The translations under genes and the position numbers were made by a program. The notes under the pieces were generated by a model. That model did no database searches, was not told the origin of the DNA, and saw only the letters and a list, made by a program, of their open reading frames with translations. From positions 80,009-144,008 of the forward strand of contig JAFRIQ010000035.1 in assembly GCA_017432725.1 (NCBI GenBank): a stretch of DNA of 64,000 bases, in the 5' to 3' direction. Of this stretch, positions 26,107-35,553 are shown piece after piece. Each line of letters starts with the position of its first letter. Position 1 is the stretch's first letter. This DNA comes from Bacillota bacterium. GTDB taxonomy: Bacteria > Bacillota > Clostridia > Peptostreptococcales > Anaerovoracaceae.

Positions 26107-27324
26107 ATGTTTACATCTGAAAGAACGAAACACATAGTCAGCGGCACCAGAGGCGTCGTATACAAGGAAGCTCTCAGAGTACAGGCAGAAGGCAGCGCCG
26201 TTCTGAAAATGAACACGGGAAATCCCGCGTCCTTCGGATTCCCCGTGCCCGAAAGCTTAAGGAAAGCCGTAAACGAAGCCGTGCAGAAAGCCGCCGCATA
26301 TTCTGAATCCACAGGTCTTAAGGAAGCTAAGGAAGCCATACTCGCCTACGACCTTAAGAAAGGATTCAAAAATATATCCGCAGGAGATATCTACCTGGGG
26401 AACGGAGTATCCGAACTTGCCGAGATGGTATGTTCCGCTCTTGTAGACCCGGGAGACGAGGTCCTCTGCCCCTGCCCCAACTACAACCTCTGGAGCAACA
26501 GCGTGCTCCTGGCTGAAGGCAAGCCCGTATTCTACGAATGCTTCGAAGAAAAGAACTGGATGCCCGACGCAAAGGACATAGAGAAAAGGATCACGGACAG
26601 GACCAAGGCCATAGTCATAATAAACCCGAACAATCCCACGGGAGTCCTGTATTCGGAAGAACTTCTTAAAGAAATATGCGCCGTCGCAAAGAAGCACGGC
26701 ATAGTCATACTGGCAGACGAGATCTACGACAGGCTGCTCATGGACGGAGCAGTGCACACTTCCATTGCCGCCATCGCTCCGGATCAGCCGGTGATAACAT
26801 TCAACGGACTTTCCAAATCCCACATAGTCTGCGGATTCAGATGCGGATGGATGACCCTGTCCGGATTTACAGGAGAAGACGGAGACAACTTCAAGACTGT
26901 CCTTGAGACCCTCTGCTCCGTAAGGCTCTGCGGAAACACATTCGCTCAGTTCTGCGTGCCCGCGGCACTGGCAGACCCCGTATACACCAAGGAGATGATG
27001 TCTCCCGGCGGCAGGATCTACGAAAGAAGAGAAGCGACCGTAAACGCCGTTAACGAATGCGAATATCTTTCGGTGGTAAAAAATACGGGAGCCCTCTACT
27101 GCTTCGTAAGGATAGATCCCGAAAGAGTCCACATAAAAGACGACAAGCAGTTCGCCATGGAGCTGGTAAGAGACAAGCACGTTATGGTAGTTCCCGGTTC
27201 CGGCTTCGATTATCCAAAACCCAATTACTTCAGGGTGGTAATGCTCCCTGAGCCCGAAGAACTTGCAAAAGCCATCCACGACATAGACGACTTCTGCAGG
27301 ACCTACGATGAAAATCACAGATAA
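26107..27324 (+). CDS. PLP-dependent aminotransferase, alanine transaminase-like (AlaA/AAT-I family)
   Basis: This 405-residue cytoplasmic fold-type I aminotransferase carries NPNNPTGVLY (173-182), the cofactor aspartate in ILADEIYDRL, the PLP lysine K237 in FNGLSKSH, and a substrate arginine region in CGFRCGWM. The N-terminal KMNTGNPASFGFPVP resembles AlaA/YugH-type enzymes that make alanine from pyruvate with glutamate. Substrate choice cannot be proved by sequence. It is a single gene with a good promoter and a strong terminator. Confidence 0.88.
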   Translation: MFTSERTKHIVSGTRGVVYKEALRVQAEGSAVLKMNTGNPASFGFPVPESLRKAVNEAVQKAAAYSESTGLKEAKEAILAYDLKKGFKNISAGDIYLGNGVSELAEMVCSALVDPGDEVLCPCPNYNLWSNSVLLAEGKPVFYECFEEKNWMPDAKDIEKRITDRTKAIVIINPNNPTGVLYSEELLKEICAVAKKHGIVILADEIYDRLLMDGAVHTSIAAIAPDQPVITFNGLSKSHIVCGFRCGWMTLSGFTGEDGDNFKTVLETLCSVRLCGNTFAQFCVPAALADPVYTKEMMSPGGRIYERREATVNAVNECEYLSVVKNTGALYCFVRIDPERVHIKDDKQFAMELVRDKHVMVVPGSGFDYPKPNYFRVVMLPEPEELAKAIHDIDDFCRTYDENHR

Positions 27325-27335
27325 TTCAAACAGAA

Positions 27336-27363
27336 ACGCCTCGCAAATGCGAGGCGTTTTTTT
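27336..27363 (+). terminator. Intrinsic terminator of the aminotransferase gene
   Basis: The stem ACGCCTCGC/GCGAGGCGT (27336-27344 with 27349-27357) has an AAAT loop and is followed by T7. It abuts the stop of the convergent gene at 27362. Confidence 0.92.
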
Positions 27364-29098
27364 AATAGTTATTGGCCCATGCCCAACTGAAGCTGTAATA
27401 CCTGTCCAGATTGCAGGTGCCCCAGGTGAGGAACCCTCCCGTAAGGCCCGCATCCCAGAGTCCCTGGGCCTGCCTTGAAATGTAATTCGCATCGCAGGTC
27501 ATATACGGACCCCAGTAGGGCGTATCCCAGCCCGTTATCCAGGTCCTTGCAACGGCGGGAGTAGGTATCGTATCCTGAAGTTTTTTTGCGCCCCATGCCC
27601 AGTTGTATACCGTGCCGTAGGGGTTCTCCCAGCGCTCCGGTATATCCGTCTCGAAGTGATCCAGATAGGGCATGCCTGAAATAGCATCCACCACGTTTGA
27701 GATAGCCGGCCAGTACTGACCGTAGGCGGGCATGTATCCGAAGGAGCTTTCTCCGAAAACGTCGACGCTTACGTAGGCCTTTTCCCTGTGTATCATATCG
27801 CAGGCGTAGATGACGAAGCCCTGTACCGTGTCGCACTTTTCTTCTCCGTAAACGTTCTTGAAATCAGCAACCCCCGAAGCTGACATCCTGTAGGCGTTCT
27901 CCGGGAAGCGCACGTAGTCGAACTGTATCTCGTTGAAACCGAATTTCCTTACGCTTTCTATGGCAAGCTTCACGTTGTATTCCCAGGCGTTCCTGCTGTA
28001 TATGGACGGCCAGTTGGTGCCGTAATAGTCGATGCAGTCTTCGGGATGATCCTTAGCATAGTCGTCGTTCTTGAAGCAGACTATCCTTCCAATGACGTAG
28101 AGCCCGGCATCCTTAGCTTTCTTCACCGCATTTGAGAATGCGGATTCATCCTTGTTGCAGTTCGCAAATACCGTAGGCGCAAGGTCGTGAGCGACTTCCG
28201 ACGGAAAACTGAGATACCCGTCATATATGTCGATGCATACTGCGTTGACTCCGTAGCTGGTAGCGCAGGATATATATGACTCTATGTTCCATATGCATCC
28301 CCCGTTCAGATACATGGTCCTCGCGTCCTGGATAAGCGGATTTCCTTCGAAACTGGGCTTGTCTACCGGGAAATAGTCGAGATTGACTCCGCTGCCTCCG
28401 TAGAGACCCAGATAGTCCACACCCTGATGATAGTCATAGACCCTGTTCCCGTTGACTTCCTCGTTGTATACGGCATTAGCCTCTTCCTGACTGTCGACCA
28501 GATATTTGGAAAAGACAAAACCATTCGTATCTCCGCAGGATACTTTGTACATGTTTACTGCGCCCTGTTCGTCAAGACTGTCGAAACCGGTTATATCTAC
28601 CCTGCTGCCCTTTTTTACGAGGCCGGCTATGTCCGGAGCGTCTGCGCTTTTATAAACTGTAGCGGGAGTCCTTACGTACTTTTCTGTCTCGGTTATGACC
28701 TTAGCGAAGTCATCCACCACGTTTTCCGGCGAGACAAAGTATACCGTATCTCCTATGGATATCCTCTTGTAGAGAAGCTGACCGTCTTCACTGTATTCGT
28801 GATCGTCAATGACGGTCACGGCGGTACCTCTCACTACCTGTATATCGTCCGAGAAATCTATGGTCCTGCTGGTTATCTTTGCGAGGAAATTCCTCTCCAC
28901 GTGCTCTTCGCCGTGAAGGAGCTGTACCATGCTTCCGTCAGAAGAGATCCAGCCTTCGGAGGTCTCATGCACCGCAGGCCTCATATTGATGTTCCTCATG
29001 ACTATGATGAACACTCCCGAACCTACGAGAAGCAGGCAGCACAGAAGGAATATCAGGAAACGTTTGGCGTTTTTAATTTTCTTTTTCTTTTTACTCAT
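27362..29098 (-). CDS. Membrane-anchored SH3 / putative glycosyl-hydrolase-like protein (DUF4015 type), copy 2
   Basis: This 578-residue protein has a basic N-terminus and one membrane anchor (residues ~13-33, LIFLLCCLLLVGSGVFIIVM). A bacterial SH3-like segment (ATVYKSADAPDIAGLVKKGS) leads to a large barrel-like domain: YGVNAVCIDIYDGYLSFPSE, DAGLYVIGRIVCFKNDDYA, FGFNEIQFDYVRFPEN and YVSVDVFGESSFGYMP. This pattern matches the putative glycosyl hydrolase family once called DUF4015. Its action would be outside the cell, perhaps on wall glycans. It is a tandem paralogue of the gene at 29105-30847, with 6 bp between them. The activity has not been established for this group as far as I know. Confidence 0.8.
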   Translation of the reverse strand: MSKKKKKIKNAKRFLIFLLCCLLLVGSGVFIIVMRNINMRPAVHETSEGWISSDGSMVQLLHGEEHVERNFLAKITSRTIDFSDDIQVVRGTAVTVIDDHEYSEDGQLLYKRISIGDTVYFVSPENVVDDFAKVITETEKYVRTPATVYKSADAPDIAGLVKKGSRVDITGFDSLDEQGAVNMYKVSCGDTNGFVFSKYLVDSQEEANAVYNEEVNGNRVYDYHQGVDYLGLYGGSGVNLDYFPVDKPSFEGNPLIQDARTMYLNGGCIWNIESYISCATSYGVNAVCIDIYDGYLSFPSEVAHDLAPTVFANCNKDESAFSNAVKKAKDAGLYVIGRIVCFKNDDYAKDHPEDCIDYYGTNWPSIYSRNAWEYNVKLAIESVRKFGFNEIQFDYVRFPENAYRMSASGVADFKNVYGEEKCDTVQGFVIYACDMIHREKAYVSVDVFGESSFGYMPAYGQYWPAISNVVDAISGMPYLDHFETDIPERWENPYGTVYNWAWGAKKLQDTIPTPAVARTWITGWDTPYWGPYMTCDANYISRQAQGLWDAGLTGGFLTWGTCNLDRYYSFSWAWANNY

Positions 29099-29104
29099 TT
29101 TCTA

Positions 29105-30847
29105 TCAATACCAGGGTCTGTATATGGTGCCGTCGGAGTGGGCGTAATCCTTTGCCCATGCCCAGCTTATATTATCGTATCTGTAGGGGTCGCAGGCTAT
29201 GTTCCAGGCCATGAAGCCGCCGGTAAGCCCGGCATCCCAGAGTGCCTGGGCCTGATCGGAAACCTCCTCGGCGCTGTAATATATCTTATCCTCTTCCGCA
29301 TAGAAGTAAGGAACGCTGTAAGCGGTTATCCACGTGCGCACGACGGCCGGCGTGGGTATGGTCTTCTGCTGGATAGCGGCTCCGTCGCCCCATTCCTTTA
29401 TGGTATAGTAGGGATATTCCCAGAGAGCCGGATAATCGTGGCTGAAGTGATCCGTATACGGCATGGCGGAGATGGCGTCCACTATATTGGACATGGCCGC
29501 CCAGTGCTGGCCGTAGGAACACACGTAACCGTTGGCAGGTTCTCCGAAGCAGTCCATGCTCACGTAAGCCCCTTCCCTGTGGACCATGTCGGTGGCGTAG
29601 AAGAGGAAGTTCTGCACCGCTTCGCACTTGTCTTCGCCGTACACGTTGTTGCCGAAATCGAAGTCTCCGGCATCGCATTTGTACCAGCTGGTCTCGTCGA
29701 AGCGCACGTAATCGAACTGTATCTCATTGAAGCCGAAATTCCTTACGGCTTCGATGGCAAGCTGCACGTTGTAGTACCATACGTCCCTGTCGAAGGCGCT
29801 GGGTATGAGTTCTCCGTAATAGTCGCGGTAGCAGTCTTCCGGATGATCCGTGGCGTACCAGGGATTCTTGAAGCATACTATCCTTCCTATGACGTAGAGA
29901 CCGGCGTCCTTGGCCTTCTGTATCATCTCTCCGTAGGTGTCGGCTCCGTAATACAGCCAGGCGTAGGAGAAGGGACTCATTTCCCTGACCACGTCAGCGT
30001 CGAAGCCCACCACGTCGTCACGTATGTCTATTACAAGAGCGTTGACCCCGTAATTCTTTGCTATGGATATATACCAGTCGATATCATAGGAACAGGCGAC
30101 GGAAAGATACATAGCTCTTACGTCCTCGCAGAAATCGTTTCCCTCGAATTTGGGCTTTTCGTAAGGATAGAAGTCCAGTTTCTTCGGGTCTCCTCCGTAA
30201 AGCTCCAGATCTTCCAGGAAGTCGTCAGCGTGGCTGTCGGCGCAGCCGTCCACGTTGTATACGGCGTCCGCGTCTTCCTGGGTGTCGACAAGATATTTTG
30301 AGAATACCCAGCCTTCCGTATCTTCGTATTTCACGTTGTACATCTCGACCGTGCCGTCTTCCTTAAGTCCGTCGAAACCTATTACCTCGAGCCTGCTTCC
30401 CTTTCTGGCGAAACCGGCTATGCGGGCTTCGTCCGGCTTCTGATAAATGGTAACGGAGGTACGTACGTACTTTTCCGTTTCCAGTACCGATCCTTCGAAA
30501 TATGACGCGTGGGCATCGGGTGAAATGAAATATTCCGTATCGTTAAGAAGTATACGGTCGTAAAGAATGTTCCCGTCCATATCCTTCGCTGGATCGTCCA
30601 CGAGGATTACATTGGTTCCCCTGACGGCGCTTCCGTCTTCGGTAAACTCCCATGTCCAGCTCTTCACCTTCCCGAAGATATTCTTTTCCACGGTCTGTTC
30701 CCCGTGATAAAGAATTATCTCTTCGCCTTTGGAAGCAAGATACGCGTCGAATACGTCGTGCTCCGCGGGAGCTTCTTCGCCGCAGGCGGCAAGAAGAAGC
30801 ACAAGGAGAAGAAGCAAAGATATGAGGGAGATATGTTTTCTTTTCAT
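29105..30847 (-). CDS. SH3 / putative glycosyl-hydrolase-like lipoprotein (DUF4015 type), copy 1
   Basis: This 580-residue paralogue of the next gene has a lipoprotein signal (ISLLLLLVLLLAACGEE) in place of the membrane anchor. It has the same order: a preceding beta region, an SH3-like segment (TIYQKPDEARIAGFARKGS), and the putative hydrolase domain with YGVNALVIDIRDDVVGFDAD, DAGLYVIGRIVCFKNPWYA, FGFNEIQFDYVRFDET and YVSMDCFGEPANGY. Conserved D and E residues recur in both copies (FNEIQFDYVRF). The start at 30847 lies behind AGGATAAGCTTT. It is the first gene of a two-gene unit and probably acts at the cell surface. Confidence 0.8.
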   Translation of the reverse strand: MKRKHISLISLLLLLVLLLAACGEEAPAEHDVFDAYLASKGEEIILYHGEQTVEKNIFGKVKSWTWEFTEDGSAVRGTNVILVDDPAKDMDGNILYDRILLNDTEYFISPDAHASYFEGSVLETEKYVRTSVTIYQKPDEARIAGFARKGSRLEVIGFDGLKEDGTVEMYNVKYEDTEGWVFSKYLVDTQEDADAVYNVDGCADSHADDFLEDLELYGGDPKKLDFYPYEKPKFEGNDFCEDVRAMYLSVACSYDIDWYISIAKNYGVNALVIDIRDDVVGFDADVVREMSPFSYAWLYYGADTYGEMIQKAKDAGLYVIGRIVCFKNPWYATDHPEDCYRDYYGELIPSAFDRDVWYYNVQLAIEAVRNFGFNEIQFDYVRFDETSWYKCDAGDFDFGNNVYGEDKCEAVQNFLFYATDMVHREGAYVSMDCFGEPANGYVCSYGQHWAAMSNIVDAISAMPYTDHFSHDYPALWEYPYYTIKEWGDGAAIQQKTIPTPAVVRTWITAYSVPYFYAEEDKIYYSAEEVSDQAQALWDAGLTGGFMAWNIACDPYRYDNISWAWAKDYAHSDGTIYRPWY

Positions 30848-30903
30848 AAAGCTTATCCTGTCTGTATATTTTGAAGTTCTCTCGAATCTGTGTTAACCGA
30901 TAT

Positions 30904-30909
30904 ATTATA
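30904..30909 (-). promoter_or_regulatory. -10 box of the DUF4015 gene pair
   Basis: TATAAT on the minus strand lies 57 bp before the ATG. The -35 region contains only a weak TTTCAA at 17 bp. Confidence 0.45.
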
Positions 30910-30930
30910 CACTATGGCGGGCCTTATTGA

Positions 30931-30961
30931 AACAAAAAAGGATGCGGCAACGGCCGCATCC
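30931..30961 (-). terminator. Intrinsic terminator of the MacB-like exporter operon
   Basis: The stem GGATGCGGC/GCCGCATCC (30953-30961 with 30940-30948) has a 4-base loop and is followed by TTTTTTGTTT on the minus strand. Confidence 0.92.
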
Positions 30962-30979
30962 GGTATATATCCTTTTGCC

Positions 30980-33727
30980 CTATATATTCTCGTTTTTCAG
31001 AGCGTCTATGGGATTGTCTTTCTTTATCTTGTCCATGGCAAAGAGCATGGTCGCGAATACCACTATGAAGACGCTTCCTATGGCCACTGCGAAGCTTCCG
31101 AAGGGAATGAAGAACCTGAGTTCTTCTTCGCCCCCTCTGGCCACCAGGAATATGAGGTAGGTGGTGAGTATCGACACGGGGATCCCCCAGCTCAGTCCTT
31201 TGACCCCGTAAATGATACATTCGTAGTTCATCATCTTGTTGAAGCCCCTGCTGTCCATACCCACGGATTTGAGCATGGCGAATTCCCTTCTCCTGAGTAT
31301 GATGTTCGTCGAAATGGTATTGAACACGTTGGCAAGAGCGATGAGTGAGATCAGTATTATGAAGCCGTAGGCGAAGACGTTGATGACTGTGACCATCATC
31401 TTCATGCCTTCGTAGTCCTGCGCATAGTCTATGAGCCTATCGGTACTCATTCCTTTCTCATTGAGGATAGCCTTCATGGCGTCGAAGGCCGCAGTATGGT
31501 TTTCGACCTGGAAGTACATTTCCTTGGCTGAGGTATAGTCCTTTGCTTTGTCAGTTCCGAATATAGCTTCTGCCGTACTGTAAGGAAGGATAATGCTCCC
31601 GCTGGGGCCGAAGAGATCCAGAGCGTCTTCTCCGGCAAAAGCTCCTATGGTCACGTCTATGGTGGTAACAGCCTCTTCAGGGGTCAGTCTGAGCGCCTTT
31701 TCCGGATCGAGCTCGCTAACCTTTCCGTCCCAGTAATCGTTCATATAGTCTTCGGGATAATACACGTAGACAATATCCCCGCTATCCGATACTTCGGAAC
31801 CCCTGAAATAGTATCCTTCTATATCCTTCACGTTCATTATGCTGCAGCTTACGGGAAGACGGCTGTCTTTGCCGAACACGTCGACGGTCTTTTTGGCCAG
31901 GTAGAAGTTTCTCTGATTGATGAAAAGGGCCTTCGGTTCATTTTTATCCGTAAAATCCTTCACGTCTGCTCCGGCACTGCTGCAGTAATCTGCGAACATT
32001 CTGTCGTCTACGACATAAATCTGCGTGTCCATGGTCTTGTATCCGGGCACTTCGACCCAACTGTCGAAATACTGCCGGATCTCCGGCTGATCTATATCCT
32101 CTGACAGCAGCTCGTCGCGGAATCCCACATAATCGTACACATAAGACAACATCATGCCGCTTTTTACTCCGGGAACGCCGGACAGGAGTCTCATGGTATC
32201 ATCCGCAGATACGGAAACACTGTCCTGTTCGACATACGTGTAGACTATATCCATCCTGCTCCTTAAGTTGTATCCCGATCTGTCGCCTACCAGAGCAGTG
32301 AGATATGAGCAGAAGGAAGAAGCGCTTATGAAGAGCACGACGCTCATGAAGAGTGAAAGCACCACTGAACGGTAGCGCCTTCTGTTCCTCTTGAAGTTCT
32401 TGGATGCCAGCATGCCCTCGAAGCCGAAGAGCTTCTGCGTGAGTTTCGAGGTTTTTACTTCCCTCGCCTTGATATTTACGTCCTCGCTCTGGCGGACAGA
32501 ATCTATGGGAGATATCCTTATGGCTCTTCCCGCGGGCCTGTTTGCGCTCACCATGGTGGTGATGAAGCATATGACTGCAGCAAGGAGAAGCGCTAAAGGA
32601 TTGAGCACAAGCTTCATCTTGACGTCGGCCGGCGTGTCGAGCATATAGCTGAAGTTATCCCTTAAGGCGTAAAGAGTTATCCCTATACCCACGCACCCGA
32701 CTACGAGTCCGATGGGTATACCGATTGCCGCAAGGAGAGCCGCTTCATAGCGGACCGTGCTCCTTATCTGCTTCTTCGTCGCGCCCACGGACTTGAGTAT
32801 GCCGTAGAGCTTGGTCCTCTCGCTTACGGTGATCGAGAAGGAGTTGTAGATGAGGGAAACTGAACCGAAGAATATGAGGACGATCAGTATGGCCGCAAAG
32901 CCGCCGATAACGGCGGAGATATCCGCGCTTCCGGCAACGCCGTAGGCGTGCAGAAGATCGTAATGAAGTATCAGTTTACTTCTGTTTATGATCCCATCCT
33001 CGGTCATCTCATCTATGAAACGGTTGAAACCCATGGGACTCTTAAGTTCGAAGAAAAGGTCTGTCTGCCCATCCGCAGCCCCCAGGGTCAGCGCCGTATA
33101 TCCGGGGCATGCGTAGCTTTCCAGCTCGCTGGACAGTCTGTTGTAATGACCGACGACGGTATACGTTTTTTCAAAAGTATCCGACAGCTGCTCTTCTTCC
33201 TTCATATACTGGTCGCTATGCGGAAGGACAGTGCCGCTTAGATCCGTCCTTTTTCCGATCTCAAGATCCATGACTGTACCGGACGGTATAAAGAGATCTC
33301 CGTTCCTGTAAAGATGGTCGGGAAGCAGTATCTCGTTTTCGTTTTCGGGCATACGTCCGTCGGTGAGATTTATCTTCACCACGTCCGTAAAGCCTTCGCC
33401 CATGGATTCTATGAGGAGGTATGGCTTGTATTCGTTTGAAGACCCTATCTTTGCCCAGCCGAGTTCCGACCAGGTACCGACGGCCTTTACCCTTTTCTGT
33501 GAAGCCACGTCCTCAATGGTCGTTTCACTGGCTTCAATGACGCAGCCGTTCCAGGCTCCGCCTCGGGCTACTTCGCTGCGCTGCATGAAAGCGACGCCGC
33601 TGTAGCCTCCCTCTATGACCGCAGTAAACAGCGACATGGACAGGACGATGCCTATGATGGTGACGAGAGTCCTGACCTTGTTCTCCTTAAGGCATCTTCT
33701 TGTAAAAGCATGAAATATATTATTCAT
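30980..33727 (-). CDS. ABC transporter permease, FtsX/MacB family (large, two FtsX domains)
   Basis: This 915-residue permease has a first helix (VRTLVTIIGIVLSMSLFTAV, ~19-38), a ~220-residue extracellular MacB-like domain, and a three-helix FtsX domain (FAAILIVLIFFGSVSLIYNS onward, with the cytoplasmic GILKSVGATKKQIRS). A middle helix (SVVLSLFMSVVLFIS) precedes a second large extracellular domain, and a final FtsX domain contains RRREFAMLKSVGMD. Such exporters move peptides or lipids or sense antibiotics; the substrate is unknown. The start at 33727 follows GGAGGGGCTGAT, one base after the ATPase stop, so the pair is an operon. Confidence 0.9.
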   Translation of the reverse strand: MNNIFHAFTRRCLKENKVRTLVTIIGIVLSMSLFTAVIEGGYSGVAFMQRSEVARGGAWNGCVIEASETTIEDVASQKRVKAVGTWSELGWAKIGSSNEYKPYLLIESMGEGFTDVVKINLTDGRMPENENEILLPDHLYRNGDLFIPSGTVMDLEIGKRTDLSGTVLPHSDQYMKEEEQLSDTFEKTYTVVGHYNRLSSELESYACPGYTALTLGAADGQTDLFFELKSPMGFNRFIDEMTEDGIINRSKLILHYDLLHAYGVAGSADISAVIGGFAAILIVLIFFGSVSLIYNSFSITVSERTKLYGILKSVGATKKQIRSTVRYEAALLAAIGIPIGLVVGCVGIGITLYALRDNFSYMLDTPADVKMKLVLNPLALLLAAVICFITTMVSANRPAGRAIRISPIDSVRQSEDVNIKAREVKTSKLTQKLFGFEGMLASKNFKRNRRRYRSVVLSLFMSVVLFISASSFCSYLTALVGDRSGYNLRSRMDIVYTYVEQDSVSVSADDTMRLLSGVPGVKSGMMLSYVYDYVGFRDELLSEDIDQPEIRQYFDSWVEVPGYKTMDTQIYVVDDRMFADYCSSAGADVKDFTDKNEPKALFINQRNFYLAKKTVDVFGKDSRLPVSCSIMNVKDIEGYYFRGSEVSDSGDIVYVYYPEDYMNDYWDGKVSELDPEKALRLTPEEAVTTIDVTIGAFAGEDALDLFGPSGSIILPYSTAEAIFGTDKAKDYTSAKEMYFQVENHTAAFDAMKAILNEKGMSTDRLIDYAQDYEGMKMMVTVINVFAYGFIILISLIALANVFNTISTNIILRRREFAMLKSVGMDSRGFNKMMNYECIIYGVKGLSWGIPVSILTTYLIFLVARGGEEELRFFIPFGSFAVAIGSVFIVVFATMLFAMDKIKKDNPIDALKNENI

Positions 33728-33728
33728 A

Positions 33729-34415
33729 TCAGCCCCTCCTGATACGTTCGTCTTTTACAATGCGGCCGTCTTCTATGGCTATGATCCTGTCTGCCTGAAG
33801 AGCTATGGATTCATCGTGGGTGATGACTATGAGAGTCTGGTTGTACTTCCTGTTGGACATCTTGAGAAGCTCTACTATCTCCTGGCTGTTTTTGGAGTCC
33901 AGGTTACCCGTGGGCTCGTCGGCAAGGACCACTGCAGGAGCGTTCATGAGAGCTCTTCCTATGGATACTCTCTGCTGCTGGCCGCCCGAAAGCTGATTGG
34001 GAAGATTGTCTCTTCTTTCCTTGAGCTTAAGAACGTCAAGAAGTTCCTCGAGCCTTTCCTCGTTGACTTTCCTTCCGTCCATAAGCACCGGAAGGGTTAT
34101 ATTCTCCGTCACGTTGAGAACGGGTATGAGGTTGTAGAACTGATAGATGAGGCCCACCTGCCTTCTTCTGAACACGGCAAGTTCCTCTTCGTTCTGAGCG
34201 TAGACGTCCTGCCCGTTCATGTACACTTTTCCGGAGCTTGGCTTATCGACGCCGCCGAGTATGTGGAGCAGGGTCGATTTGCCCGAACCCGAAGGTCCTA
34301 CGATGGCCAGGAACTCGCCCTTTTCCACTGAGAAGCTGACGCCGTCCAGGGCTTTCACCTCGTTGTTTCCCGCCCCGTAGGTCTTGCAAAGATTTTCGAC
34401 TTTGATTATTTCCAT
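33729..34415 (-). CDS. ABC transporter ATP-binding protein (LolD/MacB type)
   Basis: This 228-residue ATPase shows Walker [13 protein letters not shown], the family-specific [20 protein letters not shown], signature [14 protein letters not shown], Walker [14 protein letters not shown] and switch VITHDES. It energises the large FtsX-type permease encoded one base downstream. The start at 34415 follows AAGGGG eight bases upstream. No two-component genes adjoin directly; the histidine kinase pair at 37.5-39.3 kb is separated by five genes, so a regulatory link would be speculative. Confidence 0.93.
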   Translation of the reverse strand: MEIIKVENLCKTYGAGNNEVKALDGVSFSVEKGEFLAIVGPSGSGKSTLLHILGGVDKPSSGKVYMNGQDVYAQNEEELAVFRRRQVGLIYQFYNLIPVLNVTENITLPVLMDGRKVNEERLEELLDVLKLKERRDNLPNQLSGGQQQRVSIGRALMNAPAVVLADEPTGNLDSKNSQEIVELLKMSNRKYNQTLIVITHDESIALQADRIIAIEDGRIVKDERIRRG

Positions 34416-34521
34416 ATTTAAAACCCCTTTGACATATATTTTTGGTTTACGCTTTTATGATAAAAAGGAAAAGTGACACGAAAGTGACTCAAAAAAACAA
34501 ATATTTCAGGCATCTCCGGCA

Positions 34522-34530
34522 TGATATAAT
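34522..34530 (+). promoter_or_regulatory. Extended -10 promoter of the flavodoxin-DUF4256 pair
   Basis: TGATATAAT precedes the flavodoxin ATG by 37 bp, leaving a leader with AAGGAG before the start at 34568. Confidence 0.6.
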
Positions 34531-34567
34531 GGACGAAAATATATACAGAAAATTAAAAGGAGAAAAA

Positions 34568-35005
34568 ATGAAGTCGATAATAGTATACGCATCCGTACAT
34601 CACGGCAACACCAAGAAGATAGTTGACGCCATAGCTGAAAAGTACGGAATTGAAACTCTCGATGCACTCGAAACAAAGGAAAAGGATCTTTCGGAATACG
34701 ATCTCATAGGGTTTGCGTCCGGGATCTACGCAGGAAGTTTCCACAAGTCCGTAATTGAATTCGCAAAGAACAATCTTCCGGACGGCAAAAAGATCTTCTA
34801 CATAATGACCAGCGCAATGGGCAAGGATTTTTCAAAGTCCATAGCTTCGGCTGTAGAAGGTAAAAACGCCAATGTTCTCGGAGCATTTTCATGTCACGGA
34901 TACAACACTTTCGGGCCTTTCAAACTGCTAGGAGGAACTTCGAAAGGGCATCCGGACGAACAGGATATCCGCAATGCTCTCGAATTTTACGGAAATCTTC
35001 TGTAA
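34568..35005 (+). CDS. Flavodoxin family protein
   Basis: This 145-residue FMN-binding protein starts at 34568 behind AAGGAG; an in-frame upstream ATG at 34442 lies outside the promoter. The phosphate loop is YASVHHGNTKKI (residues 6-17), followed by YDLIGFASGIYAGSFHK. The motif MTSAMGKDF and the C-terminal HGYNTFGPFKLLGGTSKGHP fit small flavodoxin-domain proteins. It probably acts as a low-potential electron carrier or quinone-type oxidoreductase. The next gene begins 27 bp downstream and is likely co-transcribed. Confidence 0.9.
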   Translation: MKSIIVYASVHHGNTKKIVDAIAEKYGIETLDALETKEKDLSEYDLIGFASGIYAGSFHKSVIEFAKNNLPDGKKIFYIMTSAMGKDFSKSIASAVEGKNANVLGAFSCHGYNTFGPFKLLGGTSKGHPDEQDIRNALEFYGNLL

Positions 35006-35031
35006 TACTGAGAAGGCATGAGGTATATGCA

Positions 35032-35550
35032 ATGATAGAAGTATTAAAAGAAAGATTCAAAAACAATATGCATCTGCACCCGGATCTTAGCTGGGAACAG
35101 ATCGAAAAGCGCCTCCTTGATAATGAGGAAGCTCTGGAGATCCTCAGGCGTATGGAAGAAAGCGGGGGCGAACCCGATACCATAGGCTTTGACGAAAGCG
35201 GGCGCCTGATCTTCTGCGACTGTTCCAAAGAAACTCCATTAGGCCGAAGAAGCCTCTGCTATGACGACGAAGCTCTCAGAAAGCGCAAGAATAACCCGCC
35301 AAAAGGGAGCGCGCTGTCCCAGGCTCTGGAAATGGGCGTAAACGTTATGGATGAGCAGCTTTACTTAAGGCTGCAGGAACTCGGAGACTTCGATCTCAAA
35401 ACTTCCAGCTGGATAGCCACCCCGGACGATATACGGAAACTCGGAGGAGCTCTTTTCTGCGAAAGGCGTTACGGAAAGGTATTCGTTTTCCACAACGGCG
35501 CAGATTCCTACTACTCTGTCCGCGGATGGCGAGGATATATACTCGTATAG
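35032..35550 (+). CDS. DUF4256 domain-containing protein
   Basis: The start is the ATG at 35032 behind GAGG; the open frame extends upstream into the flavodoxin gene without a ribosome site. The 172-residue product has features I recall from DUF4256: ERFKNNMHLHPDLSWEQIEK, GGEPDTIGFDESGRLIFCDC, GRRSLCYDDEALRKRK and LGGALFCERRYGKVFVFHNG. No catalytic residues are evident and the function is unknown. Its stop lies 3 bp from the stop of the convergent DUF2284 gene. Confidence 0.85.
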   Translation: MIEVLKERFKNNMHLHPDLSWEQIEKRLLDNEEALEILRRMEESGGEPDTIGFDESGRLIFCDCSKETPLGRRSLCYDDEALRKRKNNPPKGSALSQALEMGVNVMDEQLYLRLQELGDFDLKTSSWIATPDDIRKLGGALFCERRYGKVFVFHNGADSYYSVRGWRGYILV

Positions 35551-35553
35551 ATA

